The position numbers and the translations under genes are program-made. 64,000 nt of DNA, taken from Cololabis saira (taxonomy: Eukaryota > Chordata > Actinopteri > Beloniformes > Belonidae). Under the pieces are notes generated by a model, which did no database searches, had not been told where the DNA came from, and saw nothing but the letters and a program-made list of their open reading frames with translations. Numbering within the stretch: position 1 is the stretch's first letter; each line of letters opens with the position of its first letter. The DNA lies in contig NC_084590.1 of the NCBI RefSeq assembly GCF_033807715.1, positions 6,004,827-6,068,826 of the forward strand. Reading direction: 5' to 3'. Below, piece by piece: positions 36,189 to 47,861 of this stretch.

Positions 36189-39100
36189 CTAACTATAGGC
36201 TTTACTAAACAGAAATGTTTTAAGTTTAGTTTTAAAGGTGGAGGTGGTGTCAGCCCCCTTAACCCAGATTGGAAGTTGGTTCCATAGTAGTGGCGCCTGA
36301 TAGCAGAACGCCCGCCCTCCAAATCTACATTTAGATACTCTAGGAACTACAAGTAAACCTGCACTCTGAGAACGGAGAGCTCTGACAGGAACATAAGGCA
36401 CTATCAGGTCTTGCAAATAAGGCGGAGCTAAGCCGTTTTGGGCTTTATACGCAAGTAATACAATTTTAAATTGGATTCTGAATTTTACGGGTAACCAATG
36501 GAGCGACGCTAACACTGGAGAGACGTGGTCTCTCCTGCTAATTCCTGTCAGTACTCGTGCTGCTGCATTTTGGATCAGCTGGAGCCTATTCAGCAAATTA
36601 CTTGGACATCCTGCTAACAACACATTACAGTAATCTAGTCTAGAAGATACAAACGCATGAACTAGTTTTTCTGCATCACTCTGTGAGAGGATTTTCCTAA
36701 TCTTTGCAATATTACGGAGATGGAAAAAGGCTATTTTACAAACCTGATTGACATATGGTTTAAACGACAAATCCTGATCGAAAATAACACCAAGATTTCT
36801 CACAGTTGCACTGGAAGCCATCGCAACACCATCTAATCCCTTCCTAAGATGCTCTGGACCAAGAATGATAACCTCTGTTTTATCTGAATTTAGAAGCAGG
36901 AAATTTCTGGACATCCAGTCCTTGATGTCCCTAAGACATGCCTGAAGTTTAACTAACGGTTCTGTTTCATCCGGCTTCATAGACAAATAGAGCTGCGTAT
37001 CATCAGCATAGCAATGAAAGTGTATGCCGTGATTCTGGATTATACTTCCCAACGGCTGCATGTATAAACTGAACAAGATTGGCCCTAGCACTGAACCCTG
37101 CGGAACACCATAACAGACCCTTGACTGTTCTGAAGAAACCTCATGTACATGAACAAACTGGAACCTGTCAGATAGGTATGATTTAAACCAACATAGAGCT
37201 GTCCCTTTAATCCCAACAACATGCTCTAACCTGTGCAGTAAAATGCCATGATCTATAGTGTCAAAAGCAGCACTGAGGTCCAGTAGAACCAGTATGGACA
37301 CTAATCCCTTATCTGAGGCCATAAGGAGGTCATTCGTGACTCGAACAAGTGCTGTCTCTGTGCTATGATGCATTCTGAACCCTGACTGAAAGACTTCAAA
37401 CAGATCATTTCTATACAAATAGTCACATAACTGGCTTGAAACTGCCTTTTCCAGAATTTTAGACACAAATGGAAGGTTGGAAATTGGTCTATAATTAGCT
37501 AAGGTGTCTGGGTCAAGAGAAGGTTTTTTAAGTAAAGGTTTAATTACTGCGACTTTGAAAACCTGTGGTACATATCCTAAACTTAGGGATAAGTTAATTT
37601 GGTCCAGTATTGTCGTACCAATAAGAGAAAAAATATGTTTGAATAGACGAGTCGGGATGGGGTCTAACATACATGTGGTTGACTTAGCTCTATTAACGAG
37701 TGAAGTCAGCTCAGGGAGGTCTATAGGATCAAAACAGTCTAGAGACAAGTCAGAGCCTAGGGAAGTCGCTAAAGCTGAAGAAACACCTACAACCGGCTGG
37801 TTGATTTCTTCTCTAATTCTCGCGATTTTACTGTTGAAGAAGCCCATAAAGTCCTCACTACTGAGAGCTGCAGGAATACACGGCTCCACAGAGCTGTGAC
37901 TCTTTGTCAGCCTGGCTACAGTGCTGAACAGAAAACGTGGGTTACTTTTGTTATCCTCTATCAACGTTGAATAATAAGCTGTTCTGGCTTTGCGAATGGC
38001 TTTTTTATATACTATTAGAATATCTTTCCATTCACGATGAGAGTCTACAGACCTACAAGAGTACCACTTCCTTTCCATTTTACGCACGTTTTGTTTCAAC
38101 ATGCGGATATCTGAATTATACCAGGGAGTTAAGCTCCTGTGGCTAGAAACCCTCCTTTTCAAAGGAGCAACTTCATCTAAAGCTGAATGCAACAAATCAG
38201 CAGTGTTACTAGCAAGGAAATCAACATCTGCAGAGGTAGAACCCAGGTCACTGGCCTCGACTACATCACTATTTCGCACTGTCGTAAGATAAGCAATGGC
38301 CTCCCTAAATTTAACAATAACTTCATCAGACAAACATCTGCTAAAATAATACCTCCTATTTTGCACTTCAACATCAACAAAATTAAATTCAAACGTTATT
38401 AAGTAATGGTCGGATAAAAGGGAGTTTACAGGTGACACCAACAGACCATCAGTTTCAACACCGTAGGTGAGAACGAGATCGAGAGTATGATTAAAACAGT
38501 GCGTCGGTTTATCCACTTTTTGTGAGATACCCATTGATTCTAGAAGAGAATCGAAGGCTAATTTAAGATTATCGCTTTCAACATCCATATGAATGTTAAA
38601 ATCACCCACTATGATGAATTTATCTGTGCTGATCAATAATCCAGAAAGGAAATCTGAAAATTCAGACAAAAACTCCAGATACGCACCAGCAGGGGGCCGG
38701 TACACTACCACTAACACAACTGGCTTCTCTGATTTCCGGCTCGGAAATTTCAGACCAAGCATGAGGCTTTCAAATGTATTATAGTTGCACTTGGGTTCAA
38801 TTTTTGTTTGGAGACCGGAGTTATAAATTGCTGCGACTCCTCCGCCTCGGCCCGTGCTTCTAGGAATGTGATGATTAAAGTAGCCGGGCGGAGTTGATTC
38901 ATTCAAACTAACATACTCTTCCTCCTGTAACCATGTTTCTGTTAAGCAGAAAATATCACTCCTGCTCTCTGTAATTATATCATTTACTAACAGAGACTTA
39001 GAGCTTAATGATCGTATATTTAGTAGTCCGCATCTAATTTTTCGGTCTGTAATTGGTGCCAAATGTGCATTGGTTTTAATTTTTACAAGGTTATCTTGGT

Positions 39101-39497
39101 TAACGCCTCTATAACGCTGCACCTGGTGAACTTTTGGAGGGCGGGGAACTGCAACCACTTCTATTTTGCTAGGCACCTGGCCAGAGTCGCCAATATCATG
39201 TAATCCTACAGTTTTAGAGTCGCTAATTACATAATGCAATCCTACAGTTTTGTTGGCAGGCGTTGGTCCTTGAGAAGCAACAGATGTGTCGCTGAGCCCT
39301 TTAAGACTACCCTTCCTCCGAACCGTCACCCAGCTGCCCTGCCTGGCCGGCTGCCGGGGAGCTGCAGGGGAGCGGTTACGCTCAGCTGCTACGGGCCGGT
39401 CCGCAGAGGATTCTATCGGACTATGGTCTAGTTGGCCAAACCGGACCTCTAACTGACTAAGCCTCGCCTCCAGCCCTGTTAAACTACAGCTCTGCAT
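36189..39497 (-). CDS. LINE ORF2: endonuclease and reverse transcriptase
   Basis: This 1102-residue ORF makes the enzyme that nicks target DNA and copies the element's RNA into it. An AP-type endonuclease comes first: Asn160 in LLNIRS, Glu187 in LTETW and Asp363-His364 in LLSDHY are the expected active-site landmarks. The reverse transcriptase follows, with LANYRPISNLPFVSKILEK, LLDLSAAFDTIDH, GVPQGSVLGPILFSLYM and the catalytic YADD at 830-833, and ends in a C-terminal region typical of the L2/CR1 group. The start is the first Met after the ORF1 stop, 21 nt beyond it and in the same frame. Residues about 4-60 copy the N-terminal part of ORF1. A short internal repeat (KTVGLH twice) lies near residues 87-105. 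No stop or frameshift is visible. Confidence 0.92.
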   Translation of the reverse strand: MQSCSLTGLEARLSQLEVRFGQLDHSPIESSADRPVAAERNRSPAAPRQPARQGSWVTVRRKGSLKGLSDTSVASQGPTPANKTVGLHYVISDSKTVGLHDIGDSGQVPSKIEVVAVPRPPKVHQVQRYRGVNQDNLVKIKTNAHLAPITDRKIRCGLLNIRSLSSKSLLVNDIITESRSDIFCLTETWLQEEEYVSLNESTPPGYFNHHIPRSTGRGGGVAAIYNSGLQTKIEPKCNYNTFESLMLGLKFPSRKSEKPVVLVVVYRPPAGAYLEFLSEFSDFLSGLLISTDKFIIVGDFNIHMDVESDNLKLAFDSLLESMGISQKVDKPTHCFNHTLDLVLTYGVETDGLLVSPVNSLLSDHYLITFEFNFVDVEVQNRRYYFSRCLSDEVIVKFREAIAYLTTVRNSDVVEASDLGSTSADVDFLASNTADLLHSALDEVAPLKRRVSSHRSLTPWYNSDIRMLKQNVRKMERKWYSCRSVDSHREWKDILIVYKKAIRKARTAYYSTLIEDNKSNPRFLFSTVARLTKSHSSVEPCIPAALSSEDFMGFFNSKIARIREEINQPVVGVSSALATSLGSDLSLDCFDPIDLPELTSLVNRAKSTTCMLDPIPTRLFKHIFSLIGTTILDQINLSLSLGYVPQVFKVAVIKPLLKKPSLDPDTLANYRPISNLPFVSKILEKAVSSQLCDYLYRNDLFEVFQSGFRMHHSTETALVRVTNDLLMASDKGLVSILVLLDLSAAFDTIDHGILLHRLEHVVGIKGTALCWFKSYLSDRFQFVHVHEVSSEQSRVCYGVPQGSVLGPILFSLYMQPLGSIIQNHGIHFHCYADDTQLYLSMKPDETEPLVKLQACLRDIKDWMSRNFLLLNSDKTEVIILGPEHLRKGLDGVAMASSATVRNLGVIFDQDLSFKPYVNQVCKIAFFHLRNIAKIRKILSQSDAEKLVHAFVSSRLDYCNVLLAGCPSNLLNRLQLIQNAAARVLTGISRRDHVSPVLASLHWLPVKFRIQFKIVLLAYKAQNGLAPPYLQDLIVPYVPVRALRSQSAGLLVVPRVSKCRFGGRAFCYQAPLLWNQLPIWVKGADTTSTFKTKLKTFLFSKAYS

Positions 39498-39518
39498 CCT
39501 GGTCTTGACCCTGCATTG

Positions 39519-40394
39519 TCAGGGGGAGTGTCTAATAACATTGGCCAGATTTCTAGACATAAGAGCTGCACCATCCCGGGTGGGATGAATGCCGTCCCTT
39601 CTAATCAGACCGGGCTTTCCCCAGAATGTCTCCCAGTTGTCAATAAAGTCCACGTCGTTTTCTGAACACCACTGAGACAACCAGCGGCGGAGCGAGAGCA
39701 TGCGACTAAACATGTCATCGCTGGTCAGATTGGGGAGGGGGCCAGAAAAACCTACAGAGTCCGACATGGTCTTGGCGAAGTTACACACCGAGACAATATT
39801 CATTCTGGTTACTTCCGACTGGCGAAGACGGGAGTCATTAGCTCCGACATTGATGATAACTTTACCATATTTACGATTACCCTTTGCCAGTAGCTTCAAA
39901 TTTGCTTCTATGTCGCCCGCTCTGGCCCCCGGGATGCACCTAACTAAGGTCTCTGGAGTCGGCTTCACATGTCTGACTATGGAGTCTCCAATCACCAGGG
40001 TCGGTTTCTCAACAGATGTGTCGCTAAGTGGGGAAAATCTGTTAGACACATGAAGCGGGTGGTGGTGTTCCGTGAGCCCTTTAAGACTAGTCTTCCTGCG
40101 AACCGTCACCCAGCTGCCCTGCCTGGCCGGCTGCTCGGGAGCTGCAGGGGAGCGGCTACGCTCAGCTGCTACGGGCCGGTCCGCCGCTAGCTTAGCCTGG
40201 TTAGCTGAGGAGGCTCTCGGACTATGGTTTAGTTGGCCGAACCGGACCTCTAACTGACTGAGCCTCGCCTCCAGCCCTGCAAATAAACTACACTTTAAGC
40301 ACTTACCGTCTTCACTAAAGGAGGCAGAGGAATAACTAAACATTTCACACACTGAGCAGGAAAGAGGTGAAGCGGTGGGAGCCGGAGCGGCCAT
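39519..40394 (-). CDS. LINE ORF1 with SGNH/GDSL esterase domain
   Basis: A 291-residue ORF. The N-terminus has a small CxxC-x15-CxxC motif (Cys13, 16, 32, 35), then a leucine-rich helix ([15 protein letters not shown]) and a basic, proline-rich linker. The C-terminal half is an SGNH hydrolase-like domain: VIGDSIVR with Ser138, INVGAND with Asn186, and RDGIHPT with Asp267 and His270, so the Ser-Asp-His set is present. Esterase-type ORF1 proteins are known in CR1/L2 LINEs, where they accompany RNA binding; the substrate is not known to me. The TGA stop is followed in frame by ORF2. Alternative starts are possible, but this Met keeps the Cys motif. Confidence 0.85.
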   Translation of the reverse strand: MAAPAPTASPLSCSVCEMFSYSSASFSEDGKCLKCSLFAGLEARLSQLEVRFGQLNHSPRASSANQAKLAADRPVAAERSRSPAAPEQPARQGSWVTVRRKTSLKGLTEHHHPLHVSNRFSPLSDTSVEKPTLVIGDSIVRHVKPTPETLVRCIPGARAGDIEANLKLLAKGNRKYGKVIINVGANDSRLRQSEVTRMNIVSVCNFAKTMSDSVGFSGPLPNLTSDDMFSRMLSLRRWLSQWCSENDVDFIDNWETFWGKPGLIRRDGIHPTRDGAALMSRNLANVIRHSP

Positions 40395-40699
40395 GCTAAG
40401 ATGCTAACGGAGGCTAACGGACAGAAAATGTATCGGTGATTGGTGACAGTGAAAGTTACGGAAGAGAAAATGAGCGAGTGTTGAAATAAAGACAGTAATG
40501 TACCAGATATAGTGCTATTTTACCAGAAAACAGTCTAAGTTTTAGATAAAAAGTCGGGAGAGATCTGAGCCTGCAAACGCCGTGAGACGGCAGCAGCACA
40601 GACCGCAAACACCAGGAAGTGACGCGATGCGTGACGCAATACGTTACCCAATCAGCAAGCCAGCTTCCTTCCTGATGCTGAGAAACCTTTGGAGACCAA
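40395..40699 (-). promoter_or_regulatory. LINE 5' leader
   Basis: About 305 bp upstream of ORF1, moderately GC-rich, with CpG-containing words and no ORF. It should hold the internal promoter of the element, but no clear TATA or known motif is seen. Confidence 0.4.
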
Positions 40700-41358
40700 A
40701 TCAGGATGCTATGCTCCTCAAGCTAGCCTATAGCTAGCTAGTGCAAAATGTCCCACTATCTATGTCTCTACATACCTGTCTAGATGGTTTTGTATAAGAT
40801 TAAGGGGGAATAGATACTAAATGATTGAATGAATTGAATCATGATCAATAACCTGCTGAACAGTTTCTGTAGTGTAGTGGTTATTCGGTTCATCGCAAAT
40901 GCAAAAGGTCTCTGGTCTGAGTCTTACAGGCTGGACCTCTGGATCAGGACTGACGAGTAAACAGAAGATCCACAGTTTTATCTTAGAAAAACTTCATCAA
41001 TTAAAGCTTTTTTAGCAGGCCAACGGCAACTGGTGTGTGGAGGAGTCATTTTCATCCTATTGACCTTTGTTCACTTGTAACAGTCATGTATGTCCATTGT
41101 ACCAAATAGCTGGTCTCTCCATCGGGGAATCGAACCCCAGGCACAGATACTGCCCACTATACTAACATTGTCATAATTACAAATTATTTAATCTAACCCT
41201 GGAATGTCATCAGACATGTGATGTCATTGATGATGTCACCAGTCTCACACCGAGTAAAATCCATCTCAGTGACCAGAACAGCAGTGGAGGTGATTCCTTT
41301 CTGCTAGCCTTCAACCTGGACTCTACACTTCAAACAAACTTCATAAATGTGATTTCAG

Positions 41359-41431
41359 CGCCCAACGTGGGGCTCGAACCCACGACCCTGAGATTAAGAG
41401 TCTCATGCTCTACCGACTGAGCTAGCCGGGC
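41359..41431 (-). tRNA. tRNA-Lys (CTT)
   Basis: T-loop class TTCGAGC, standard acceptor. First gene after the LINE. Confidence 0.95.
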
Positions 41432-42413
41432 TTCAGATGCTAGAAAATACGAACAATAATCGAAAATTGTCTGTAATGTCAGGTTTAATCAGTGTTTCAG
41501 AGAAACCAGTTTTCCGTCTGGACTCCTCTGGACACCACCCAGACAGTTGAATGACAACATGTGACTAAACTTGTGATTTTCTAGTTTTTCGTAATTGTAG
41601 ATGCTCACAAATTGGTGTCCATTTTTTAGGAGTTGGTGCAGTTGGAAGCCAACTACCTGCTGATGATGTCACCTACTCTCGTCCACTTGGCATTATGAGA
41701 CAATTGGAGCGCATCTCAAGTTCAGCTTGACTACGTCAAAATCTGTGTAGACCTGGCGGTTATCAGGATGCTATGCTCCTCAAGCTAGCCTATAGCTAGC
41801 TAGTGCAAAATGTCTCACTATCTATGTCTCTACATACCTGTCTAGATGGTTTTGTATAAGATTAAGGGGGAATAGAAACTAAATTATTGAATGAATTGAA
41901 TCATGATCAATAACCTGCTGCACAGTTTCTGTAGTGTAGTGGTTATTCGGTTCATCGCAAATGCAAAGGTCGCAAAAGGTCTCTGGTCTGAGTCTAACAG
42001 GCTGGACCTCTGGATCAGGACTGACGAGTGAACAGAACATCCACAGTTTTATCTTAGAAAAACTTCATCAATTAAAGCTTTTCTGGCAGGCCAACGGCAA
42101 CTGGTGTGTGGAGGAGTCATTTTCGTCCTATTGACCTTTGTTCACTTGTATCAGTCATGTATGTCCATTGTACCAAATAGCTGGTCTCTCCATCGGGGAA
42201 TCGAACCCCAGGCACAGATACTGCCCCACTATACTAACATTGTCATAATTACGAATTATTTAATCTAAGAATGTGATGTCATTGATGATGTCACCAGTCT
42301 CACACCGAGTAAAATCCATCTCAGTGACCAGAACAGCAGTGGAGGTGATTCCTTTCTGCTAGCCTTCAACCTGGACTCTACACTTCAAACAAACTTCATA
42401 AATGTGACTTCAG

Positions 42414-42486
42414 CACCCAACGTGGGGTTCGAACCCACGACCCTGAGATTAAGAGTCTCATGCTCTACCGACTGAGCTAGCCGGGC
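42414..42486 (-). tRNA. tRNA-Lys (CTT), G1-U72 variant
   Basis: T-loop class TTCGAAC with the G-U first acceptor pair. It lies in the first half of the dimer repeat; 44551 is its sister. Confidence 0.9.
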
Positions 42487-43495
42487 TTCAGATGCTAGAA
42501 AATACGAACAATAATCGAAAATTGTCTCTAATGTCAGGTTTAATCATTGTTTCAGAGAAACCAGTTTTCCGTCTGGACTCCTCTGGACACCACCCAGACA
42601 GTTGAATGACAACATGTGACTAAACTTGTGATTTTCTAGTTTTTCGAAATTGTAGATGCTCACAAATTGGCTATTTCGGAGGTGTCCATTTTTTAGGAGT
42701 TGGTGCAGTTGGAAGCCAACTACCTGGTGATGATGTCACCTACTCTCGTCCACATGGCATTATGAGACAATTGGAGCGCATCTCAAGTTCAGCTTGACTA
42801 CGTCAAAATCTGTGTAGAACTGGCGGTTATCAGGATGCTATGCTCCTCAAGCTAGCTATAGCTAGCTAGTGCAAAATGTCCCACTATCTATGTCTCTACA
42901 TACCTGTGTAGATGGTTTTGTATAAGATTAAGGGGGAATAGAAACTAAATTATTGAATGAATTGAATCATGATCAATAACCTGCTGCACAGTTTCTGTAG
43001 TGTAGTGGTTATTCGGTTCATCGCAAATGCAAAGGTCGCAAAAAGTCTCTGGTCTGAGTCTAACAGGCTGGACCTCTGGATCAGGACCGACGAGTGAATA
43101 GAACATCCACAGTTTTATCTTAGAAAAACTTCATCAATTAAAGCTTTTTTAGCAGGCCAACAGCAACTGGTGTGTGGAGGAGTCATTTTCATCCTATTGA
43201 CCTTTGTTCACTTGTATCAGTCATGTATGTCCATTGTACCAAATAGCTGGTCTCTCCATCGGGGAATCGAACCCCAGGCCCAGATACTGCCCACTATACT
43301 AACATTGTCATAATTACAAATTATTTAATCTAACCCTGGAATGTCATCAGACATGTGATGTCATTGATGATGTCACCAGTCTCACACCGAGTAAAATCCA
43401 TCTCAGTGACCAGAACAGCAGTGGAGGTGATTCCTTTCTGCTAGCCTTCAACCTGGACTCTACACTTCAAACAAACTTCATAAATGTGACTTCAG

Positions 43496-43568
43496 CGCCC
43501 AACGTGGGGCTCGAACCCACGACCCTGAGATTAAGAGTCTCATGCTCTACCGACTGAGCTAGCCGGGC
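43496..43568 (-). tRNA. tRNA-Lys (CTT)
   Basis: T-loop class TTCGAGC, standard acceptor. Its upstream spacer shares the ACCTGCTGATG variant with the unit near 41657. Confidence 0.95.
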
Positions 43569-44550
43569 TTCAGATGCTAGAAAATACGAACAATAATCGA
43601 AAATTGTCTGTAATGTCAGGTTTAATCAGTGTTTCAGAGAAACCAGTTTTCCGTCTGGACTCCTCTGGACACCACCCAGACAGTTGAATGACAACATGTG
43701 ACTAAACTTGTGATTTTCTAGTTTTTCGTAATTGTAGATGCTCACAAATTGGTGTCCATTTTTTAGGAGTTGGTGCAGTTGGAAGCCAACTACCTGCTGA
43801 TGATGTCACCTACTCTCGTCCACTTGGCATTATGAGACAATTGGAGCGCATCTCAAGTTCAGCTTGACTACGTCAAAATCTGTGTAGACCTGGCGGTTAT
43901 CAGGATGCTATGCTCCTCAAGCTAGCCTATAGCTAGCTAGTGCAAAATGTCTCACTATCTATGTCTCTACATACCTGTCTAGATGGTTTTGTATAAGATT
44001 AAGGGGGAATAGAAACTAAATTATTGAATGAATTGAATCATGATCAATAACCTGCTGCACAGTTTCTGTAGTGTAGTGGTTATTCGGTTCATCGCAAATG
44101 CAAAGGTCGCAAAAGGTCTCTGGTCTGAGTCTAACAGGCTGGACCTCTGGATCAGGACTGACGAGTGAACAGAACATCCACAGTTTTATCTTAGAAAAAC
44201 TTCATCAATTAAAGCTTTTCTGGCAGGCCAACGGCAACTGGTGTGTGGAGGAGTCATTTTCGTCCTATTGACCTTTGTTCACTTGTATCAGTCATGTATG
44301 TCCATTGTACCAAATAGCTGGTCTCTCCATCGGGGAATCGAACCCCAGGCACAGATACTGCCCCACTATACTAACATTGTCATAATTACGAATTATTTAA
44401 TCTAAGAATGTGATGTCATTGATGATGTCACCAGTCTCACACCGAGTAAAATCCATCTCAGTGACCAGAACAGCAGTGGAGGTGATTCCTTTCTGCTAGC
44501 CTTCAACCTGGACTCTACACTTCAAACAAACTTCATAAATGTGACTTCAG

Positions 44551-44623
44551 CACCCAACGTGGGGTTCGAACCCACGACCCTGAGATTAAGAGTCTCATGC
44601 TCTACCGACTGAGCTAGCCGGGC
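44551..44623 (-). tRNA. tRNA-Lys (CTT), G1-U72 variant
   Basis: T-loop class TTCGAAC with the G-U first acceptor pair; matches 42414 in the dimer pattern. Confidence 0.9.
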
Positions 44624-45632
44624 TTCAGATGCTAGAAAATACGAACAATAATCGAAAATTGTCTCTAATGTCAGGTTTAATCATTGTTTCAGAGAAACCA
44701 GTTTTCCGTCTGGACTCCTCTGGACACCACCCAGACAGTTGAATGACAACATGTGACTAAACTTGTGATTTTCTAGTTTTTCGAAATTGTAGATGCTCAC
44801 AAATTGGCTATTTCGGAGGTGTCCATTTTTTAGGAGTTGGTGCAGTTGGAAGCCAACTACCTGGTGATGATGTCACCTACTCTCGTCCACATGGCATTAT
44901 GAGACAATTGGAGCGCATCTCAAGTTCAGCTTGACTACGTCAAAATCTGTGTAGAACTGGCGGTTATCAGGATGCTATGCTCCTCAAGCTAGCTATAGCT
45001 AGCTAGTGCAAAATGTCCCACTATCTATGTCTCTACATACCTGTGTAGATGGTTTTGTATAAGATTAAGGGGGAATAGAAACTAAATTATTGAATGAATT
45101 GAATCATGATCAATAACCTGCTGCACAGTTTCTGTAGTGTAGTGGTTATTCGGTTCATCGCAAATGCAAAGGTCGCAAAAAGTCTCTGGTCTGAGTCTAA
45201 CAGGCTGGACCTCTGGATCAGGACCGACGAGTGAATAGAACATCCACAGTTTTATCTTAGAAAAACTTCATCAATTAAAGCTTTTTTAGCAGGCCAACAG
45301 CAACTGGTGTGTGGAGGAGTCATTTTCATCCTATTGACCTTTGTTCACTTGTATCAGTCATGTATGTCCATTGTACCAAATAGCTGGTCTCTCCATCGGG
45401 GAATCGAACCCCAGGCCCAGATACTGCCCACTATACTAACATTGTCATAATTACAAATTATTTAATCTAACCCTGGAATGTCATCAGACATGTGATGTCA
45501 TTGATGATGTCACCAGTCTCACACCGAGTAAAATCCATCTCAGTGACCAGAACAGCAGTGGAGGTGATTCCTTTCTGCTAGCCTTCAACCTGGACTCTAC
45601 ACTTCAAACAAACTTCATAAATGTGACTTCAG

Positions 45633-45705
45633 CGCCCAACGTGGGGCTCGAACCCACGACCCTGAGATTAAGAGTCTCATGCTCTACCGACTGAGCTAGC
45701 CGGGC
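45633..45705 (-). tRNA. tRNA-Lys (CTT)
   Basis: T-loop class TTCGAGC, standard acceptor, 1082 bp from the previous gene. Confidence 0.95.
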
Positions 45706-46706
45706 TTCAGATGCTAGAAAATACGAACAATAATCGAAAATTGTCTGTAATGTCAGGTTTAATCAGTGTTTCAGAGAAACCAGTTTTCCGTCTGGACTCC
45801 TCTGGACACCACCCAGACAGTTGAATGACAACATGTGACTAAACTTGTGATTTTCTAGTTTTTCGAAATTGTAGATGCTCACAAATTGGCTATTTCGGAG
45901 GTGTCCATTTTTTAGGAGTTGGTGCAGTTGGAAGCCAACTACCTGGTGATGATGTCACCTACTCTCGTCCACTTGGCATTATGAGACAATTGGAGCGCAT
46001 CTCAAGTTCAGCTTGACTACGTCAAAATCTGTTTAGACCTGGCGGTTATCAGGATGCTATGCTCCTCAAGCTAGCCTATAGCTAGCTAGTGCAAAATGTC
46101 CCACTATCTATGTCTCTACATACCTGTCTAGATGGTTTTGTATAAGATTAAGGGGGAATAGATACTAAATGATTGAATGAATTGAATCATGATCAATAAC
46201 CTGCTGAACAGTTTCTGTAGTGTAGTGGTTATTCGGTTCATCGCAAATGCAAAAGGTCTCTGGTCTGAGTCTTACAGGCTGGACCTCTGGATCAGGACTG
46301 ACGAGTAAACAGAAGATCCACAGTTTTATCTTAGAAAAACTTCATCAATTAAAGCTTTTTTAGCAGGCCAACGGCAACTGGTGTGTGGAGGAGTCATTTT
46401 CATCCTATTGACCTTTGTTCACTTGTAACAGTCATGTATGTCCATTGTACCAAATAGCTGGTCTCTCCATCGGGGAATCGAACCCCAGGCACAGATACTG
46501 CCCACTATACTAACATTGTCATAATTACAAATTATTTAATCTAACCCTGGAATGTCATCAGACATGTGATGTCATTGATGATGTCACCAGTCTCACACCG
46601 AGTAAAATCCATCTCAGTGACCAGAACAGCAGTGGAGGTGATTCCTTTCTGCTAGCCTTCAACCTGGACTGTACACTTCAAACAAACTTCATAAATGTGA
46701 CTTCAG

Positions 46707-46779
46707 CACCCAACGTGGGGTTCGAACCCACGACCCTGAGATTAAGAGTCTCATGCTCTACCGACTGAGCTAGCCGGGC
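46707..46779 (-). tRNA. tRNA-Lys (CTT), G1-U72 variant
   Basis: T-loop class TTCGAAC with the G-U first acceptor pair. It shares the private GGACTGTACAC flank with 33903. Confidence 0.9.
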
Positions 46780-47788
46780 TTCAGATGCTAGAAAATACGA
46801 ACAATAATCGAAAATTGTCTCTAATGTCAGGTTTAATCATTGTTTCAGAGAAACCAGTTTTCCGTCTGGACTCCTCTGGACACCACCCAGACAGTTGAAT
46901 GACAACATGTGACTAAACTTGTGATTTTCTAGTTTTTCGAAATTGTAGATGCTCACAAATTGGCTATTTCGGAGGTGTCCATTTTTTAGGAGTTGGTGCA
47001 GTTGGAAGCCAACTACCTGGTGATGATGTCACCTACTCTCGTCCACATGGCATTATGAGACAATTGGAGCGCATCTCAAGTTCAGCTTGACTACGTCAAA
47101 ATCTGTGTAGAACTGGCGGTTATCAGGATGCTATGCTCCTCAAGCTAGCTATAGCTAGCTAGTGCAAAATGTCCCACTATCTATGTCTCTACATACCTGT
47201 GTAGATGGTTTTGTATAAGATTAAGGGGGAATAGAAACTAAATTATTGAATGAATTGAATCATGATCAATAACCTGCTGCACAGTTTCTGTAGTGTAGTG
47301 GTTATTCGGTTCATCGCAAATGCAAAGGTCGCAAAAAGTCTCTGGTCTGAGTCTAACAGGCTGGACCTCTGGATCAGGACCGACGAGTGAATAGAACATC
47401 CACAGTTTTATCTTAGAAAAACTTCATCAATTAAAGCTTTTTTAGCAGGCCAACAGCAACTGGTGTGTGGAGGAGTCATTTTCATCCTATTGACCTTTGT
47501 TCACTTGTATCAGTCATGTATGTCCATTGTACCAAATAGCTGGTCTCTCCATCGGGGAATCGAACCCCAGGCCCAGATACTGCCCACTATACTAACATTG
47601 TCATAATTACAAATTATTTAATCTAACCCTGGAATGTCATCAGACATGTGATGTCATTGATGATGTCACCAGTCTCACACCGAGTAAAATCCATCTCAGT
47701 GACCAGAACAGCAGTGGAGGTGATTCCTTTCTGCTAGCCTTCAACCTGGACTCTACACTTCAAACAAACTTCATAAATGTGACTTCAG

Positions 47789-47861
47789 CGCCCAACGTGG
47801 GGCTTGAACCCACGACCCTGAGATTAAGAGTCTCATGCTCTACCGACTGAGCTAGCCGGGC
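47789..47861 (-). tRNA. tRNA-Lys (CTT)
   Basis: T-loop class TTCAAGC, standard acceptor. It is the last gene before transposon copy 3, followed by the T-rich spacer variant at 48277-48288. Confidence 0.95.

Larger units (their letters stand above)
35402..40699 (-). mobile_element. L2/CR1-type LINE, apparently full length
   Basis: The array reads GCGGTTAT before and ATCAGGATGC after, so the element sits cleanly between 35401 and 40700, with at most a 2-bp AT duplication. On the minus strand it has a GC-rich 5' leader (40395-40699), ORF1 (39519-40394), ORF2 (36189-39497), a 3' untranslated region of about 790 bp and a short tail of TTGAA repeats (35402-35421). The 3' end carries the piece typical of fish L2 elements (..CTCAAGGTTTCTTCC.. 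and ..CCTTGCCACTGTTTGG..). Both ORFs are free of stops, suggesting a young copy. Confidence 0.9.

Noticed and set aside
35717..36208. 163-residue ORF in the LINE 3' untranslated region
   Set aside because: It spans the duplicated GC-rich block, is on the opposite strand to the element, and shows repeated peptide segments only because the DNA is repeated.
37504..38784. Plus-strand ORFs of 60-130 residues across the LINE
   Set aside because: They are shadows of the 1102-residue reverse-transcriptase frame on the other strand.
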